Shown here: piece after piece, positions 1 to 8,410 of the stretch
Layout: each line of letters starts with the position of its first letter
How positions within the stretch are numbered: the stretch's first letter is position 1
Assembly (NCBI GenBank): GCA_030679035.1
Contig: JAUXTH010000044.1
Coordinates: 1-39,576, forward strand
Direction: 5' to 3'
Length of the DNA: 39,576 nucleotides
DNA from: Methylobacter sp.
Lineage (GTDB): Bacteria; Pseudomonadota; Gammaproteobacteria; Methylococcales; Methylomonadaceae
Notes under the pieces: model-generated
Told to the model about the DNA's origin: nothing
Seen by the model: only the letters and a program-made list of their open reading frames with translations
Database searches by the model: none
Translations under genes and position numbers: made by a program

Positions 1-344
1 TCCTTCACAACTGGCGTTATGACTCGTGCGCGACTGAAGTCGCGGCTCCGTTTATGTTTTTCCCTGATTTTTAAAGCAGAACTTAAAATCACTAAGCAGA
101 AATTTGCACCATATCGCTTTATTTAAGCGCGATTGCCCTAGGGAAGCCGCTTAGTTTCGTACTCATTATTCATTGGCCTTTTTGTCGATGAATCATCATC
201 CGTTCGATCAGTCATCACCGAACATTACATAATTAAGCAATTTCTTTCTTCAGCTTTATTGGTTGATGCGGCACTTCATTCAAGCAAAAATAGCAACGCT
301 ATATACGATCATATCAGTATAAACGCTTAAACCGATTAAATCGA
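1..344. other. Intergenic leader, no supported gene
   Basis: AT-rich stretch with no coding region I can support. A short open frame reaches from the window edge to about 123 but has no recognisable protein features. A small perfect palindrome (GCGACT-GA-AGTCGC) lies near position 31-44. The only strong signal is the promoter at its right end. Confidence 0.4.
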
Positions 345-373
345 TTGACAGGGATCGACTGGGGCGCTAGACT
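333..373 (+). promoter_or_regulatory. Sigma-70-type promoter with upstream CGATT repeat
   Basis: A perfect -35 TTGACA at 345-350 is followed by a 17-nt spacer and TAGACT (4 of 6 consensus bases) at 368-373. Overlapping the -35 is CGATTAAATCGATTGACAG (333-351), which contains two CGATT half-sites 9 nt apart and recurs with two changes before the response regulator gene at 3232-3250. Transcription would run into the small ferredoxin-like gene at 490. The promoter reading is from sequence match only; the operator reading is inference. Confidence 0.6.
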
Positions 374-489
374 TTTTTCAAGGTCTTCGACTGGCTCTGG
401 CCGTATCAACCGCACGTGAATGAATATTTTTAATCTGGCGACCCTTCATAACCATAAAAATATATACCGCTGTTGAGAGAGTTATCCAT

Positions 490-630
490 ATGTGTATTTG
501 TCTTTGTTTTGATGTTTCCAAATCGGAATTGAAGCAAGCCATTAGAGATGATCATGATTCAATAGAAAAACTGTCTGATCATATTCAGGTTGGCAGTCAT
601 TGCGGTGGCTGTATTGGGCGGAAATTTTAG
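490..630 (+). CDS. Bfd-like [2Fe-2S] ferredoxin (small)
   Basis: A 46-residue protein. Its cysteines fall at positions 4, 6, 38 and 41, giving C-x-C-x31-C-x2-C, the same positions and spacing I know for the iron-sulfur ligands of E. coli bacterioferritin-associated ferredoxin. The ending GSHCGGCIGRKF is typical of the BFD-like fold. In that family the protein reduces stored ferric iron in bacterioferritin so that iron can be released. Here it is shorter than the usual 60-70 residues, stopping just after the last Cys pair. A GAGAGAG sequence at 475-481 gives a fair ribosome binding site 8 nt before the ATG. There is no bacterioferritin gene in the window, so the partner is unknown. Confidence 0.75.
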   Translation: MCICLCFDVSKSELKQAIRDDHDSIEKLSDHIQVGSHCGGCIGRKF

Positions 631-642
631 CTAAGGCAAAAA

Positions 643-660
643 GCCACCGTTTCTTGTGGC
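643..660 (+). terminator. Weak hairpin after the ferredoxin-like gene
   Basis: A GCCAC / GTGGC stem with an 8-nt loop lies 12 nt after the stop codon. There is no T-run, so this is at best a weak terminator or an mRNA 3' end structure. Confidence 0.25.
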
Positions 661-801
661 CGTTGTGAGCGATGAAAAAACCCAAGTAATCAGATTAAAG
701 ACTGCTTAATTAATGTGCCCTTGCTCTGTACAAATGCCGTCACGTCAGACTTGGATCAAAAATAATGAAACGAATATTTTAGTTCGTAAGGTGGGATGAA
801 A

Positions 802-3132
802 ATGAAAATAAATATGCCTGTAACAAATCAAGAAATCCAAATGAAAAAAGGTGGATTATTGGTTACGCGAACCGATTTAAAAGGAATTATTACTTACGTC
901 AACGACGAGTTTGTCAATATCAGCGGTTATACCCGTGATGAGCTGATAGGCTCAAGTCATAATATTGTCCGTCATCCCGACATGCCCCCAGCCGCTTTTG
1001 AAGATTTATGGATGACCTTAAAAGCGCTTAGGCCCTGGAATGGCGTGGTAAAAAACAGGGCAAAATCCGGCGATCATTACTGGGTAGAAGCGAATGCGAT
1101 GCCGGTATTTAAAAACGGTAAGGTTCATGAATACCTTTCCGTTCGACGCGCACCAAGTCGGGAAAAGATTGAACAAGCCGAGCAGTTATATAAACGGATT
1201 AATGCCAAGCAAGCAACAATAAGACCTACCGGTTTAACGGCAATGGTTAAATCGATCAAGGAAATGGATGTTTGGAAAAAAATGGCCGCGGCACTGGCAA
1301 TTCTACTGATCCCCGTTTTCTATTTGATGTACCAGTTGTTTTTAGCGCAGGATTACCTGCCGCTTGCCGGTGTTGCGGCGTCAGTCATGATTGCAGCAGC
1401 GATAGGTTTCAGTGTAATCAAAAGCTTTACCTCGCTGTTAAATAAAACCATCGGTATTTTTTATCGTCTGGCCGAGAAAAGGTTTGGCAATGTGCAGGAC
1501 TTAACCCGGAATGACCTGATCGGTGATTTCCAGCGCGGCTTGTATTCAATGGAAGTGAATTTGAGTTTGGACTTATCGCTAGCCAGGGAAGAAGCTGCAA
1601 AAGCCATGCGGATTAATCAGGCGCTGGATAACGTTCAATCCGGCGTGATGGTAGCCAATACCAATCTTGAAATTATCTATCTCAACGATAGCGTTGAACG
1701 CATGTTCAAGGCGGCCGAGCACGATTTTCGTAAACACTTGCCGCATTTCGATGTCGATAAATTGATGGGCACCAATATCGACAGCTTTCACAAAGATCCG
1801 GCGCATCAACGGCGCCTGCTGGGAAATTTAAAGGAAGCGTACAGCTCGGAAATGGTTATTGGAGACCAACACGTTAAGATTATTGCCAGCCCTGTTATCA
1901 ATGATGAGGGCGAACACATCGGTTTTGTTGCGGAATGGCAAAATAGAACGCAGGACATTTTAATTGAGCAAGAGATTCAGCAATTAGTGCAGGATGTTAA
2001 AGCCGGTGACCTGAGTAGCCGCATTGACATGAAGGATAAACAAGGGTTTGCCAAAATGTTGTCATCCGGCATCAATGAATTAACGGATGTTATAGAAAGC
2101 GCCTTTCACGACATTAACAGGGTCATGGAAAACATGTCCCAAGGCGATTTGACCAGCGCCATCACTAACGACTACCAAGGCGTTTATGCCGAATGCAAGA
2201 ATAATATCAACGGCACCCTGGCAAAATTGAGCGATTTTATTATTCAAATCAGGGATGCGGCTGATTTTATAGACAGCTCATCGCAAGAAATGTCCAGCGG
2301 CAATAACAACCTTTCCCATCGCGCCGAGCAACAGGCGGCCAGTTTGGAAGAAACCGCGGCCAGCATGGAAGAGCTTGCCAGCACAGTAAGAAATAATGCT
2401 GATAACACACAACAGGCCAATCAAGTTGTTAATTCGGCCAGTCAATTGGCGCACAAAGGCGGCGATGTCGTTAAATCAGCCATAGCCGCGATGCAGGAAA
2501 TTAATGACAGCAGTAACAAGATTGCCGAGATTATTGGCGTGATTGATGAAATTGCCTTCCAAACCAACCTGCTGGCCTTGAACGCTTCTGTGGAAGCAGC
2601 CAGGGCAGGAGAACAAGGTCGCGGATTCTCGGTTGTCGCAACCGAAGTCCGCAACTTGGCTCAACGTAGCGCAACTGCCGCCCAACAAAGCAAAGACTTG
2701 ATTCAGAACAGCGTACAGAAAGTCCGAGCGGGAACAGCCTTTGTCAATGAAACAGGCGCGGCGCTAACCGAAATCGTTACCAGTGTCGGACAGGTAGGGG
2801 AAATAGTTTCTCAAATTGCAAACGCCAGCGCGGAGCAGACGTCGGGTATTGACCAGGTCAATCAGGCGGTTGCTCAAATGGATGATATGACCCAGCAAAA
2901 TGCAGCTTTAGCTGAACAGGCGGCAGCAGGCAGTATTGCTATGAGCGAGCAGTCCACCCATATGACCAGCTTACTCAGTTTTTTTAAGGTTAACTCGAAG
3001 GGGGCTTCTACATCCATAAATACAATTGAGCATAATATAGTGCCGGTAGCTCACACTTCATTGAGCAGGCAAAATCAGGCAACGGATCGTGAAAATAGCT
3101 TTGATCTGAAGCACAAAAAAGCTTCTTATTAG
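802..3132 (+). CDS. Aer-type PAS methyl-accepting chemotaxis protein
   Basis: An energy- or redox-sensing chemoreceptor of the inner membrane. The N-terminal PAS domain (about residues 15-110) has the Aer-type sequence (GYTRDELIG, HPDMPP, WNGVVKNRAKSGDHYWVEANAMP); in Aer this domain binds FAD. Two hydrophobic segments follow (about 160-185 and 190-210), then a second PAS domain (about 265-385), a HAMP-like linker and the cytoplasmic signalling domain. Its conserved hairpin tip (DEIAFQTNLLALNASVEAARAGEQG) contacts CheA and CheW. No C-terminal NWETF-type CheR/CheB tether is present. An upstream ATG at 796 abuts the AAGGTGGG ribosome binding site (788-795), so the ATG at 802, 6 nt beyond it, is the better start. 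No che genes are nearby, so it must feed an array encoded elsewhere. Confidence 0.92.
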   Translation: MKINMPVTNQEIQMKKGGLLVTRTDLKGIITYVNDEFVNISGYTRDELIGSSHNIVRHPDMPPAAFEDLWMTLKALRPWNGVVKNRAKSGDHYWVEANAMPVFKNGKVHEYLSVRRAPSREKIEQAEQLYKRINAKQATIRPTGLTAMVKSIKEMDVWKKMAAALAILLIPVFYLMYQLFLAQDYLPLAGVAASVMIAAAIGFSVIKSFTSLLNKTIGIFYRLAEKRFGNVQDLTRNDLIGDFQRGLYSMEVNLSLDLSLAREEAAKAMRINQALDNVQSGVMVANTNLEIIYLNDSVERMFKAAEHDFRKHLPHFDVDKLMGTNIDSFHKDPAHQRRLLGNLKEAYSSEMVIGDQHVKIIASPVINDEGEHIGFVAEWQNRTQDILIEQEIQQLVQDVKAGDLSSRIDMKDKQGFAKMLSSGINELTDVIESAFHDINRVMENMSQGDLTSAITNDYQGVYAECKNNINGTLAKLSDFIIQIRDAADFIDSSSQEMSSGNNNLSHRAEQQAASLEETAASMEELASTVRNNADNTQQANQVVNSASQLAHKGGDVVKSAIAAMQEINDSSNKIAEIIGVIDEIAFQTNLLALNASVEAARAGEQGRGFSVVATEVRNLAQRSATAAQQSKDLIQNSVQKVRAGTAFVNETGAALTEIVTSVGQVGEIVSQIANASAEQTSGIDQVNQAVAQMDDMTQQNAALAEQAAAGSIAMSEQSTHMTSLLSFFKVNSKGASTSINTIEHNIVPVAHTSLSRQNQATDRENSFDLKHKKASY

Positions 3133-3231
3133 TGGGATCTGTTGATATTTCAATAACAGACAATCAGCATTTTTATCAATGGTAAGTTAGGCTCAAGATG
3201 TCATACCTTAAATGGATTTAAACGATATATT

Positions 3232-3273
3232 CGATTGAACCGATTGACAGCGCGATATTGGTGTCGATAAAAT
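3232..3273 (+). promoter_or_regulatory. Promoter of the response regulator/kinase pair, with shared motif
   Basis: TTGACA at 3244-3249, an 18-nt spacer, then TAAAAT (5 of 6) at 3268-3273. The motif CGATTGAACCGATTGACAG (3232-3250) matches 17 of 19 bases of the motif at 333-351. The leader to the start codon at 3398 is about 115 nt, as at the first promoter. Confidence 0.6.
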
Positions 3274-3397
3274 ACCTTAATTTTTAACTGGGTTTGTCGG
3301 ATTAGCCTACAGCCAAGCCAACATACAATTGAAGATCAATAAATAATTTGGCAGCGTAACATGCAATCCAACTGACCAATAAGGAGTCTTTCTATTC

Positions 3398-3964
3398 ATG
3401 GCAAGCAATGACAACAAGCCTTATCTAACGCCCAGCGAGGCTGCCAAACTATTAATGGTATCGCCAATCACAGTACGTGCATGGGCTCATAAAGGTTTAT
3501 TGCCTTCCGAAGCAACGCCTGGCGGCCATCGCCGTTTTCTGCGCGAGAATGTAGAACAGTTTTCCAAACAGTGCAAATCAATACCACCACGCAACGATTT
3601 GCGGGTGCTGATTGTGGACGACGACAAACAGGTCGCCGGTTTCCTCGTCGAATGGCTGAGCGGCCTGGATGAGCCGTTTATTGTCAGCACCGCAACGGAT
3701 GGATTCGAAACAGGCCGCAAAGTGCATACTTTCGAACCGGACATTATTCTGCTGGATCTGATGATGCCTGACCTGGACGGCTTCGCAGTCTGCCGTCAGA
3801 TCAAAGCCGACCCGGATACCAGCGATATTCGCGTGATAGCCATGACGGGGCATCCGAACCCGGAAAACGAGCAACGTATTCTTGAAGCGGGCGCAGAAAT
3901 TTGCATTTCCAAGCCACTGGATACTAAATTTCTGCTTGGGCTACTGAAGGCCAACTTGCTATGA
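3398..3964 (+). CDS. Response regulator with N-terminal MerR/excisionase-type HTH
   Basis: A 188-residue protein with an unusual domain order. Residues 9-55 are a MerR/excisionase-like winged helix (YLTPSEAAKLLMVSPITVRAWAHKGLL ... GGHRRF). Residues 68-188 are a CheY-like receiver with the acidic pocket D74-D76, phospho-acceptor D120 (LLDLMMPDLDG), T150 and K172. Most response regulators carry the receiver first and the DNA-binding domain last. AAGGAG at 3381-3386 sits 11 nt before the ATG. The hybrid kinase starts 49 nt downstream on the same strand, so the two are probably one operon and a signalling pair. It is likely a transcription factor; its targets are not visible. Confidence 0.88.
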   Translation: MASNDNKPYLTPSEAAKLLMVSPITVRAWAHKGLLPSEATPGGHRRFLRENVEQFSKQCKSIPPRNDLRVLIVDDDKQVAGFLVEWLSGLDEPFIVSTATDGFETGRKVHTFEPDIILLDLMMPDLDGFAVCRQIKADPDTSDIRVIAMTGHPNPENEQRILEAGAEICISKPLDTKFLLGLLKANLL

Positions 3965-4013
3965 TAGCCCCCATGTAAACCCTTATCTCCCAACAGCCGG
4001 ACAGGTATAGCTC

Positions 4014-7000
4014 ATGGATAAGCGCATTCCCTCCGTATCAGGCTTGTCGGTGAATACGAATCGCTACAGCATGTTACTGGCATTATTGGCCGGCGTGGCG
4101 ATTTTTTTCTTTTTAACTCCCGGCGCTTATTTTGTGATGGCGCCACCCGATTTCCTACCCTTGCACACGTTGCTGGAGTTTTCTTCCGTTCTGGTCGCAT
4201 TCATGGTCTTCGGTGTGACCTGGCACAGTTTGTCTCCGTCCCGTTCAGTCAATATAACGTTGCTAGGTTGCGCGATGCTGGCCTCCGGCTTGCTGGATTT
4301 AGCCCACACACTCTCTTACAAAGGGATGCCTGATTTCATTACGCCATCCTCGCCCGAAAAAGGCATTGCATTCTGGTTGGCGGCCCGATTTACCGTTGCA
4401 ATGTCTCTCTGCATTGCATCCTTCCTGTCTACAGCCTCCCTCTGCAAACCGCAATCCCGTTATGCACTGCTGACTAGTTTTGGCCTGTACACGTTGCTAA
4501 TTTACTGGATAGTGCTTTTTCATCAATCCGACCTGCCGCGCACCTTCATTGAAGGTCAGGGCTTGACGGAATTCAAGATAGCCTGCGAGTGGGGCATTAT
4601 CGGTCTCTTTGTCATTGCTGCAAGCCGTTTTTGGCAGCCTACCGGCAATACGGACAATCACAATCTGAAAGCCTATTTCTTTACGGCCGCCGTGATTTTC
4701 ATTATGAGCGAGATGTTTTTTACCCAGTACAAAACGACCAGTGACGCTTTTAATGTATTAGGCCATCTTTATAAAACTATTGGTTATTTCCTCCTGTACC
4801 AAGCCGTATTTGTGACCACTACCAAGGCTCCCTACCTTGAACTGGAACAACAGCAAATACGATACCGTCAATTGTTCGATAACATGACTTCCTGCGGCGT
4901 GGTTTACCAAGCGGTTGATGACGGGTGTGATTTTATTTTCCTGGAAGTTAATCATGCCGCGGAACGCACTGAAAAAATAGGCAGAGATGATTTTATAGGC
5001 CGACGGGTGACCGCGCTTTTTCCTGGCGCCGCTGATTTTGGCTTACTCGATGTGTTGCGTCGGGTCTGGCGTACCGGTCAGTCCGAAAATTTTCCTGTTA
5101 ATTACTATCAGGATGGACGTATGACCGGTTGGAAGGAAAACTACCTCTATCGTTTGGCTGACGGCAATATCGTTGCTATCTACGATGACATCACAGAGCG
5201 CAAATTAGCGGAACAGGCGTTACAGGAGAGCGAGAAAAACTTTCGGGCGATTTTTGAGACTGCCGCCATCGGCATGGCGGAAGCCGATCCGACGACCGGT
5301 AAACTGTTGCGGGTGAACTTGAAGTTCTGTCAGATGACCGGCTATTCTGCAAAAGAACTTTTATCCAAGACCTTTGCGATGATCACCCATCCTGATGATC
5401 GAGAAAAGAATATGAAAGGCTGGCGGCGCATGGCGCGCGGAGAAGATCCTGAATACGTTACTGAAAAACGCTATATTCACAAGGATGGTCATGAAATCTG
5501 GGCGCATTTGAATGTAGTCGCCCTCCGCGATGAAAACGACGCGATCGTGCGTACTTTGGCGGCTATTGCCGACATTACCGCCCGCAGACAGGCTAAAGCT
5601 GATCGTCGTCGCTATGACCGGGAGCTCAAGTCCATTTTCGATGCCTTGCCTGATTTCTATTTCCGTCTTGGGCGGGACGGTACTATCCTCAGCTACCACG
5701 CCAATCCAACAGCCATGGTCGAATTGTATCTATCGCCGGAACAGTTTCTCGGTCGGCGCATGATTGATGTTTTGCCGCCTGCTCAGGCGAAGCTGTTTGC
5801 GGCCAAGCTTAAAGAGCAACAAAGCAGCGGCAAGGTAATTACTTTTGAATATCAGCTCACGGTATCCAGCGGAGAACGTTACTACGAAGCGCGTCTAGCC
5901 AATTTTGCCGATAGTGGCGATATTATCGTGCTGGTACGGGACATCGTCGAGCGCAAGCAACTGGAGCAGCAATTGCAGCAAGCCCAGAAAATGGAGGCAT
6001 TAGGACAATTGACCGGTGGAATTGCCCACGACTTTAACAATATTCTGGCCTCCATCCTCGGTTATTCCAACCTTGCCCTGGAGCGATGCGTATCCGACCC
6101 CTCGGATAAACTGGCCCGTTATCTGGGCGAAGTAATTTCCGCCAGCGAACGGGCTCGTGACCTGATTGCCAAAATGCTTGCCTACAGCCGAACGTCTTCG
6201 ATCGTGACAAGCGTTCCGCTGGACATAGGCCTGGAGGTGGAGAAAACAGTAGCCATGCTGTCTGTTGCCATTCCGGCAGGCATTAAGGTTACCACCCATA
6301 TTGAACCTCACGTCCCTTCAGTACGGATTGATCCGATTGACTTACAACAGGCGCTGGTTAATCTCGCCGTTAATGCACGCGACGCCATCGGTGAACAAGG
6401 TCGTATCGACATTACACTGGAACGCGCCACAATTAACCACAAAGTCTGCGCCATTTGCCACGACATCATAGACGGGGACTATGTGACTCTGGAAGTAAAA
6501 GACAGTGGCAACGGTATTCCAACCAACCTACTGCAACGTATTTTTGATCCCTTTTTCACCACTAAAGATATTGGCAAGGGCTCTGGGCTTGGACTTAGCA
6601 TGGTGCAAGGGATAGTCATCAAAAACAATGCCCATTTACTGATAGAAACCAGCTCTGGCCAAGGCACTTCTTTCCGGCTGTTGTTTCCATTTGCGGATGC
6701 GGAGGCAATCACTCCAGCAACCCCACTTTCCACGCCGACGACGCCTCTAACCAAGCGCTGGCGTATTTGGGCGGTAGAAGATCAAGAGTCTTTGGCCGCT
6801 TATTACCTGGAACTGCTGCAAGAACAGGGCTATCTGGTTACCGTTTTTACCGATCCTACCGAAGCACTGCACGCTTTTCAACTTGATTCGGACAGCGTGG
6901 ATCTGGTTATCACCGACCAGACCATGCCGCATTTAAGCGGCGGCGAATTGGCCCGCGCCATGCTGGCTATAAAGCCGGATCTGCCAATTATTTTGGTCAC

Positions 7001-7124
7001 CGGTTATAGCGAGAGGATTGATGCTGACGAAGCGAAACGATTGGGCATTCAATGTTATTTGAATAAACCTGTAGAAGGGAAAAAACTGTTGGACATACTG
7101 GCAGCGGAACTTAGTAAGGCTTAG
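4014..7124 (+). CDS. MASE3 hybrid sensor histidine kinase
   Basis: A 1036-residue membrane sensor. Residues about 15-265 are a multi-helix integral membrane sensor of the MASE3 type (PPDFLPLHTLLEFSSV, LDLAHTLSYKGMP, FWLAARFTVA). Three PAS segments follow (about 285-395, 405-530 and 540-650). The HisKA helix has the phospho-accepting H672 in GGIAHDFNNILASILGYS. The ATPase domain has the N box (NLAVNARDAIGE, about 780) and G boxes (DSGNGIP and GKGSGLGLSMVQG). A C-terminal receiver has phospho-acceptor D968 (VITDQTMPHLSG) and a conserved K in NKPVEG. The expected phosphorelay is H672 to D968, or to the receiver of the preceding response regulator. No Hpt domain is fused. The start at 4014 is the only good ATG; its ribosome binding site is weak. 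The ligand is unknown. Confidence 0.92.
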   Translation: MDKRIPSVSGLSVNTNRYSMLLALLAGVAIFFFLTPGAYFVMAPPDFLPLHTLLEFSSVLVAFMVFGVTWHSLSPSRSVNITLLGCAMLASGLLDLAHTLSYKGMPDFITPSSPEKGIAFWLAARFTVAMSLCIASFLSTASLCKPQSRYALLTSFGLYTLLIYWIVLFHQSDLPRTFIEGQGLTEFKIACEWGIIGLFVIAASRFWQPTGNTDNHNLKAYFFTAAVIFIMSEMFFTQYKTTSDAFNVLGHLYKTIGYFLLYQAVFVTTTKAPYLELEQQQIRYRQLFDNMTSCGVVYQAVDDGCDFIFLEVNHAAERTEKIGRDDFIGRRVTALFPGAADFGLLDVLRRVWRTGQSENFPVNYYQDGRMTGWKENYLYRLADGNIVAIYDDITERKLAEQALQESEKNFRAIFETAAIGMAEADPTTGKLLRVNLKFCQMTGYSAKELLSKTFAMITHPDDREKNMKGWRRMARGEDPEYVTEKRYIHKDGHEIWAHLNVVALRDENDAIVRTLAAIADITARRQAKADRRRYDRELKSIFDALPDFYFRLGRDGTILSYHANPTAMVELYLSPEQFLGRRMIDVLPPAQAKLFAAKLKEQQSSGKVITFEYQLTVSSGERYYEARLANFADSGDIIVLVRDIVERKQLEQQLQQAQKMEALGQLTGGIAHDFNNILASILGYSNLALERCVSDPSDKLARYLGEVISASERARDLIAKMLAYSRTSSIVTSVPLDIGLEVEKTVAMLSVAIPAGIKVTTHIEPHVPSVRIDPIDLQQALVNLAVNARDAIGEQGRIDITLERATINHKVCAICHDIIDGDYVTLEVKDSGNGIPTNLLQRIFDPFFTTKDIGKGSGLGLSMVQGIVIKNNAHLLIETSSGQGTSFRLLFPFADAEAITPATPLSTPTTPLTKRWRIWAVEDQESLAAYYLELLQEQGYLVTVFTDPTEALHAFQLDSDSVDLVITDQTMPHLSGGELARAMLAIKPDLPIILVTGYSERIDADEAKRLGIQCYLNKPVEGKKLLDILAAELSKA

Positions 7125-7141
7125 AGCGTTCACATTTTGAC

Positions 7142-7189
7142 GAGCTTGGGGTCTTCTCCAACTATCCCCATGGAGAAGACCCCAAGCTC
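7142..7189. terminator. 19-bp perfect inverted repeat (bidirectional terminator)
   Basis: Arms at 7142-7160 and 7171-7189 are exact reverse complements, with a 10-nt loop. The left arm starts GAGCTTGGGGTCTTC. It sits 17 nt after the kinase stop codon and also at the 3' end of the opposing reverse-strand frame, whose last codons read into the right arm. There is no T-run on either side. The length and perfection are more than a simple terminator needs. Confidence 0.6.
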
Positions 7190-7614
7190 ACCGCCTTGTT
7201 TATAGCAAGGATACCGCAAAGCATGGCTGATAACTTGGGCAGTGATTTGTTCGCCGATATTGCGCGGACTGGGGCGTAGAGTTTGGGAGACTGATTGACA
7301 TCCCCCAGTACGGCAAACTTCGTTAAAAAATCCAGTTCTAAATCGGCTTCGCAAAAATTAAACTTGGCCTCCTCGGATTCCGAACCGTCGGCATAGGCGG
7401 CTTTTACATACTGATTGCAGCCTTCGTTGTTGGAACTTGAATCCCAAACCAGCGTCATGTTCCCGCCTGCTGCAATGCCCGAGCCAATATCGAAATACCC
7501 CCACTCCTTCTTGTCCTCGGATACTAATAGCTTGGTCATCTTGGTGCGGGTATTATTGTGCACTTTAAACGAATACTCCGATTCGGCAGCTGTTGCATTA
7601 TCAATAGCAACCAT
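7162..7614 (-). CDS. Hypothetical exported protein, possibly frameshifted at both ends
   Basis: The central part (YSFKVHNNTRTKMTKLLVSEDKKEWGYFDIGSG ... VWDSSSNNEGCNQYVKAAYADGSESEEAKFNFCEADLELDF) reads like a small secreted domain with two cysteines and no known function. I recall similar hypothetical proteins ending near LEL(D/E)F but cannot check this. Two oddities. (1) The frame starts abruptly at MVAIDNATAAE, while an ATG at 7660 in another frame reads MKVHKFTGILTVIA, a typical signal-peptide start; a one-base change near 7615-7622 would join them. (2) After ELDF there is a run of six A/T bases (7325-7330); removing one creates a stop right after ELDF, and the 50-odd residues beyond have no family look and end inside the terminator hairpin. 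It may be a pseudogene or contain sequencing indels. Confidence 0.5.
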   Translation of the reverse strand: MVAIDNATAAESEYSFKVHNNTRTKMTKLLVSEDKKEWGYFDIGSGIAAGGNMTLVWDSSSNNEGCNQYVKAAYADGSESEEAKFNFCEADLELDFLTKFAVLGDVNQSPKLYAPVRAISANKSLPKLSAMLCGILAINKAVSLGSSPWG

Positions 7615-7959
7615 CCCATGCGATGACTGTCAGTATGCCGGTAAATTTGTGAACTTTCATGCTGATTCTCATGGATTACGCCGCAACAACATGTTACGGA
7701 TTGTGGTTTATAACCCTGCAAAAAAATCGTGCAACGCGTAAATCGTAACAGCCAATTGATGTGAACGATAACTTTTGGCTCACCTGCCTGAATAACACAC
7801 AAATAGCTTTTATAATCAGCCGATTTGTGCATAACGACTTCAAACGGCTTGAATTTAGTCGCTATCTTTTACTAAAAATAGAATATCTGGACAAAACGCC
7901 ACAAATTGGGCAAAATTAGCAACTTATTCTGCTTTTTAACTCTAACTGATAACAGATTG
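7615..7959. other. Intergenic region before aroQ
   Basis: It holds the possible signal-peptide start of the upstream reverse-strand gene (ATG at 7660 reading leftward). The rest is AT-rich leader for aroQ. No further gene, strong promoter or structure could be supported. Confidence 0.4.
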
Positions 7960-8406
7960 ATGGCGACTATTACCGTTCTTAATGGGCCGAATTTAAACCT
8001 GTTGGGCATTCGAGAACCCGGCCTTTACGGCAATCAAACCCTCGCCGACATTAAGCAACATCTTGAACAAAAAGCGTCCGAACTGGGTCATCAGCTTAAC
8101 TTTCATCAAAGCAACGCAGAACACGAGATTGTAGAATTGATACACGAGGCTTACCAAGCCCATGTTGATTTCATTATTATTAACCCGGCAGCCTTTACCC
8201 ATACCAGCGTCGCCATTCGCGATGCGCTGCTGGCAACCAAGATCCCATTTATAGAGGTTCATTTATCAAACGTCCATGCACGTGAACCTTTTAGAAAACA
8301 TTCCTATTTCTCGGATATTGCCAAAGGCGTTATCTGCGGATTAGGCGCAACAGGATACGAACTGGCCTTACTGGCCGCTCATCAGATATTAGCCGAGAGA
8401 CACTAA
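7960..8406 (+). CDS. aroQ: 3-dehydroquinate dehydratase, type II
   Basis: Third step of the shikimate pathway: dehydration of 3-dehydroquinate to 3-dehydroshikimate in the cytoplasm, by a dodecameric enzyme. The 148-residue length is normal. Family signatures are present: [15 protein letters not shown] at the start, catalytic Y23 in LYG, the [17 protein letters not shown] segment and [17 protein letters not shown], which carries the conserved catalytic His. An open frame continues upstream to 7906, but the family begins with [15 protein letters not shown], so the ATG at 7960 is chosen. accB starts 4 nt after its stop, making an aroQ-accB-accC operon, an arrangement common in gammaproteobacteria. 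Confidence 0.96.
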   Translation: MATITVLNGPNLNLLGIREPGLYGNQTLADIKQHLEQKASELGHQLNFHQSNAEHEIVELIHEAYQAHVDFIIINPAAFTHTSVAIRDALLATKIPFIEVHLSNVHAREPFRKHSYFSDIAKGVICGLGATGYELALLAAHQILAERH

Positions 8407-8410
8407 AACT

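Noticed and set aside
19-123. Short open frame at the left edge
   Set aside because: No domain signal, no ribosome binding site and atypical composition; it could not be supported as a gene.
5361-5699. Reverse-strand frame inside the hybrid kinase gene
   Set aside because: It is the opposite-strand shadow of a clearly coding PAS region.
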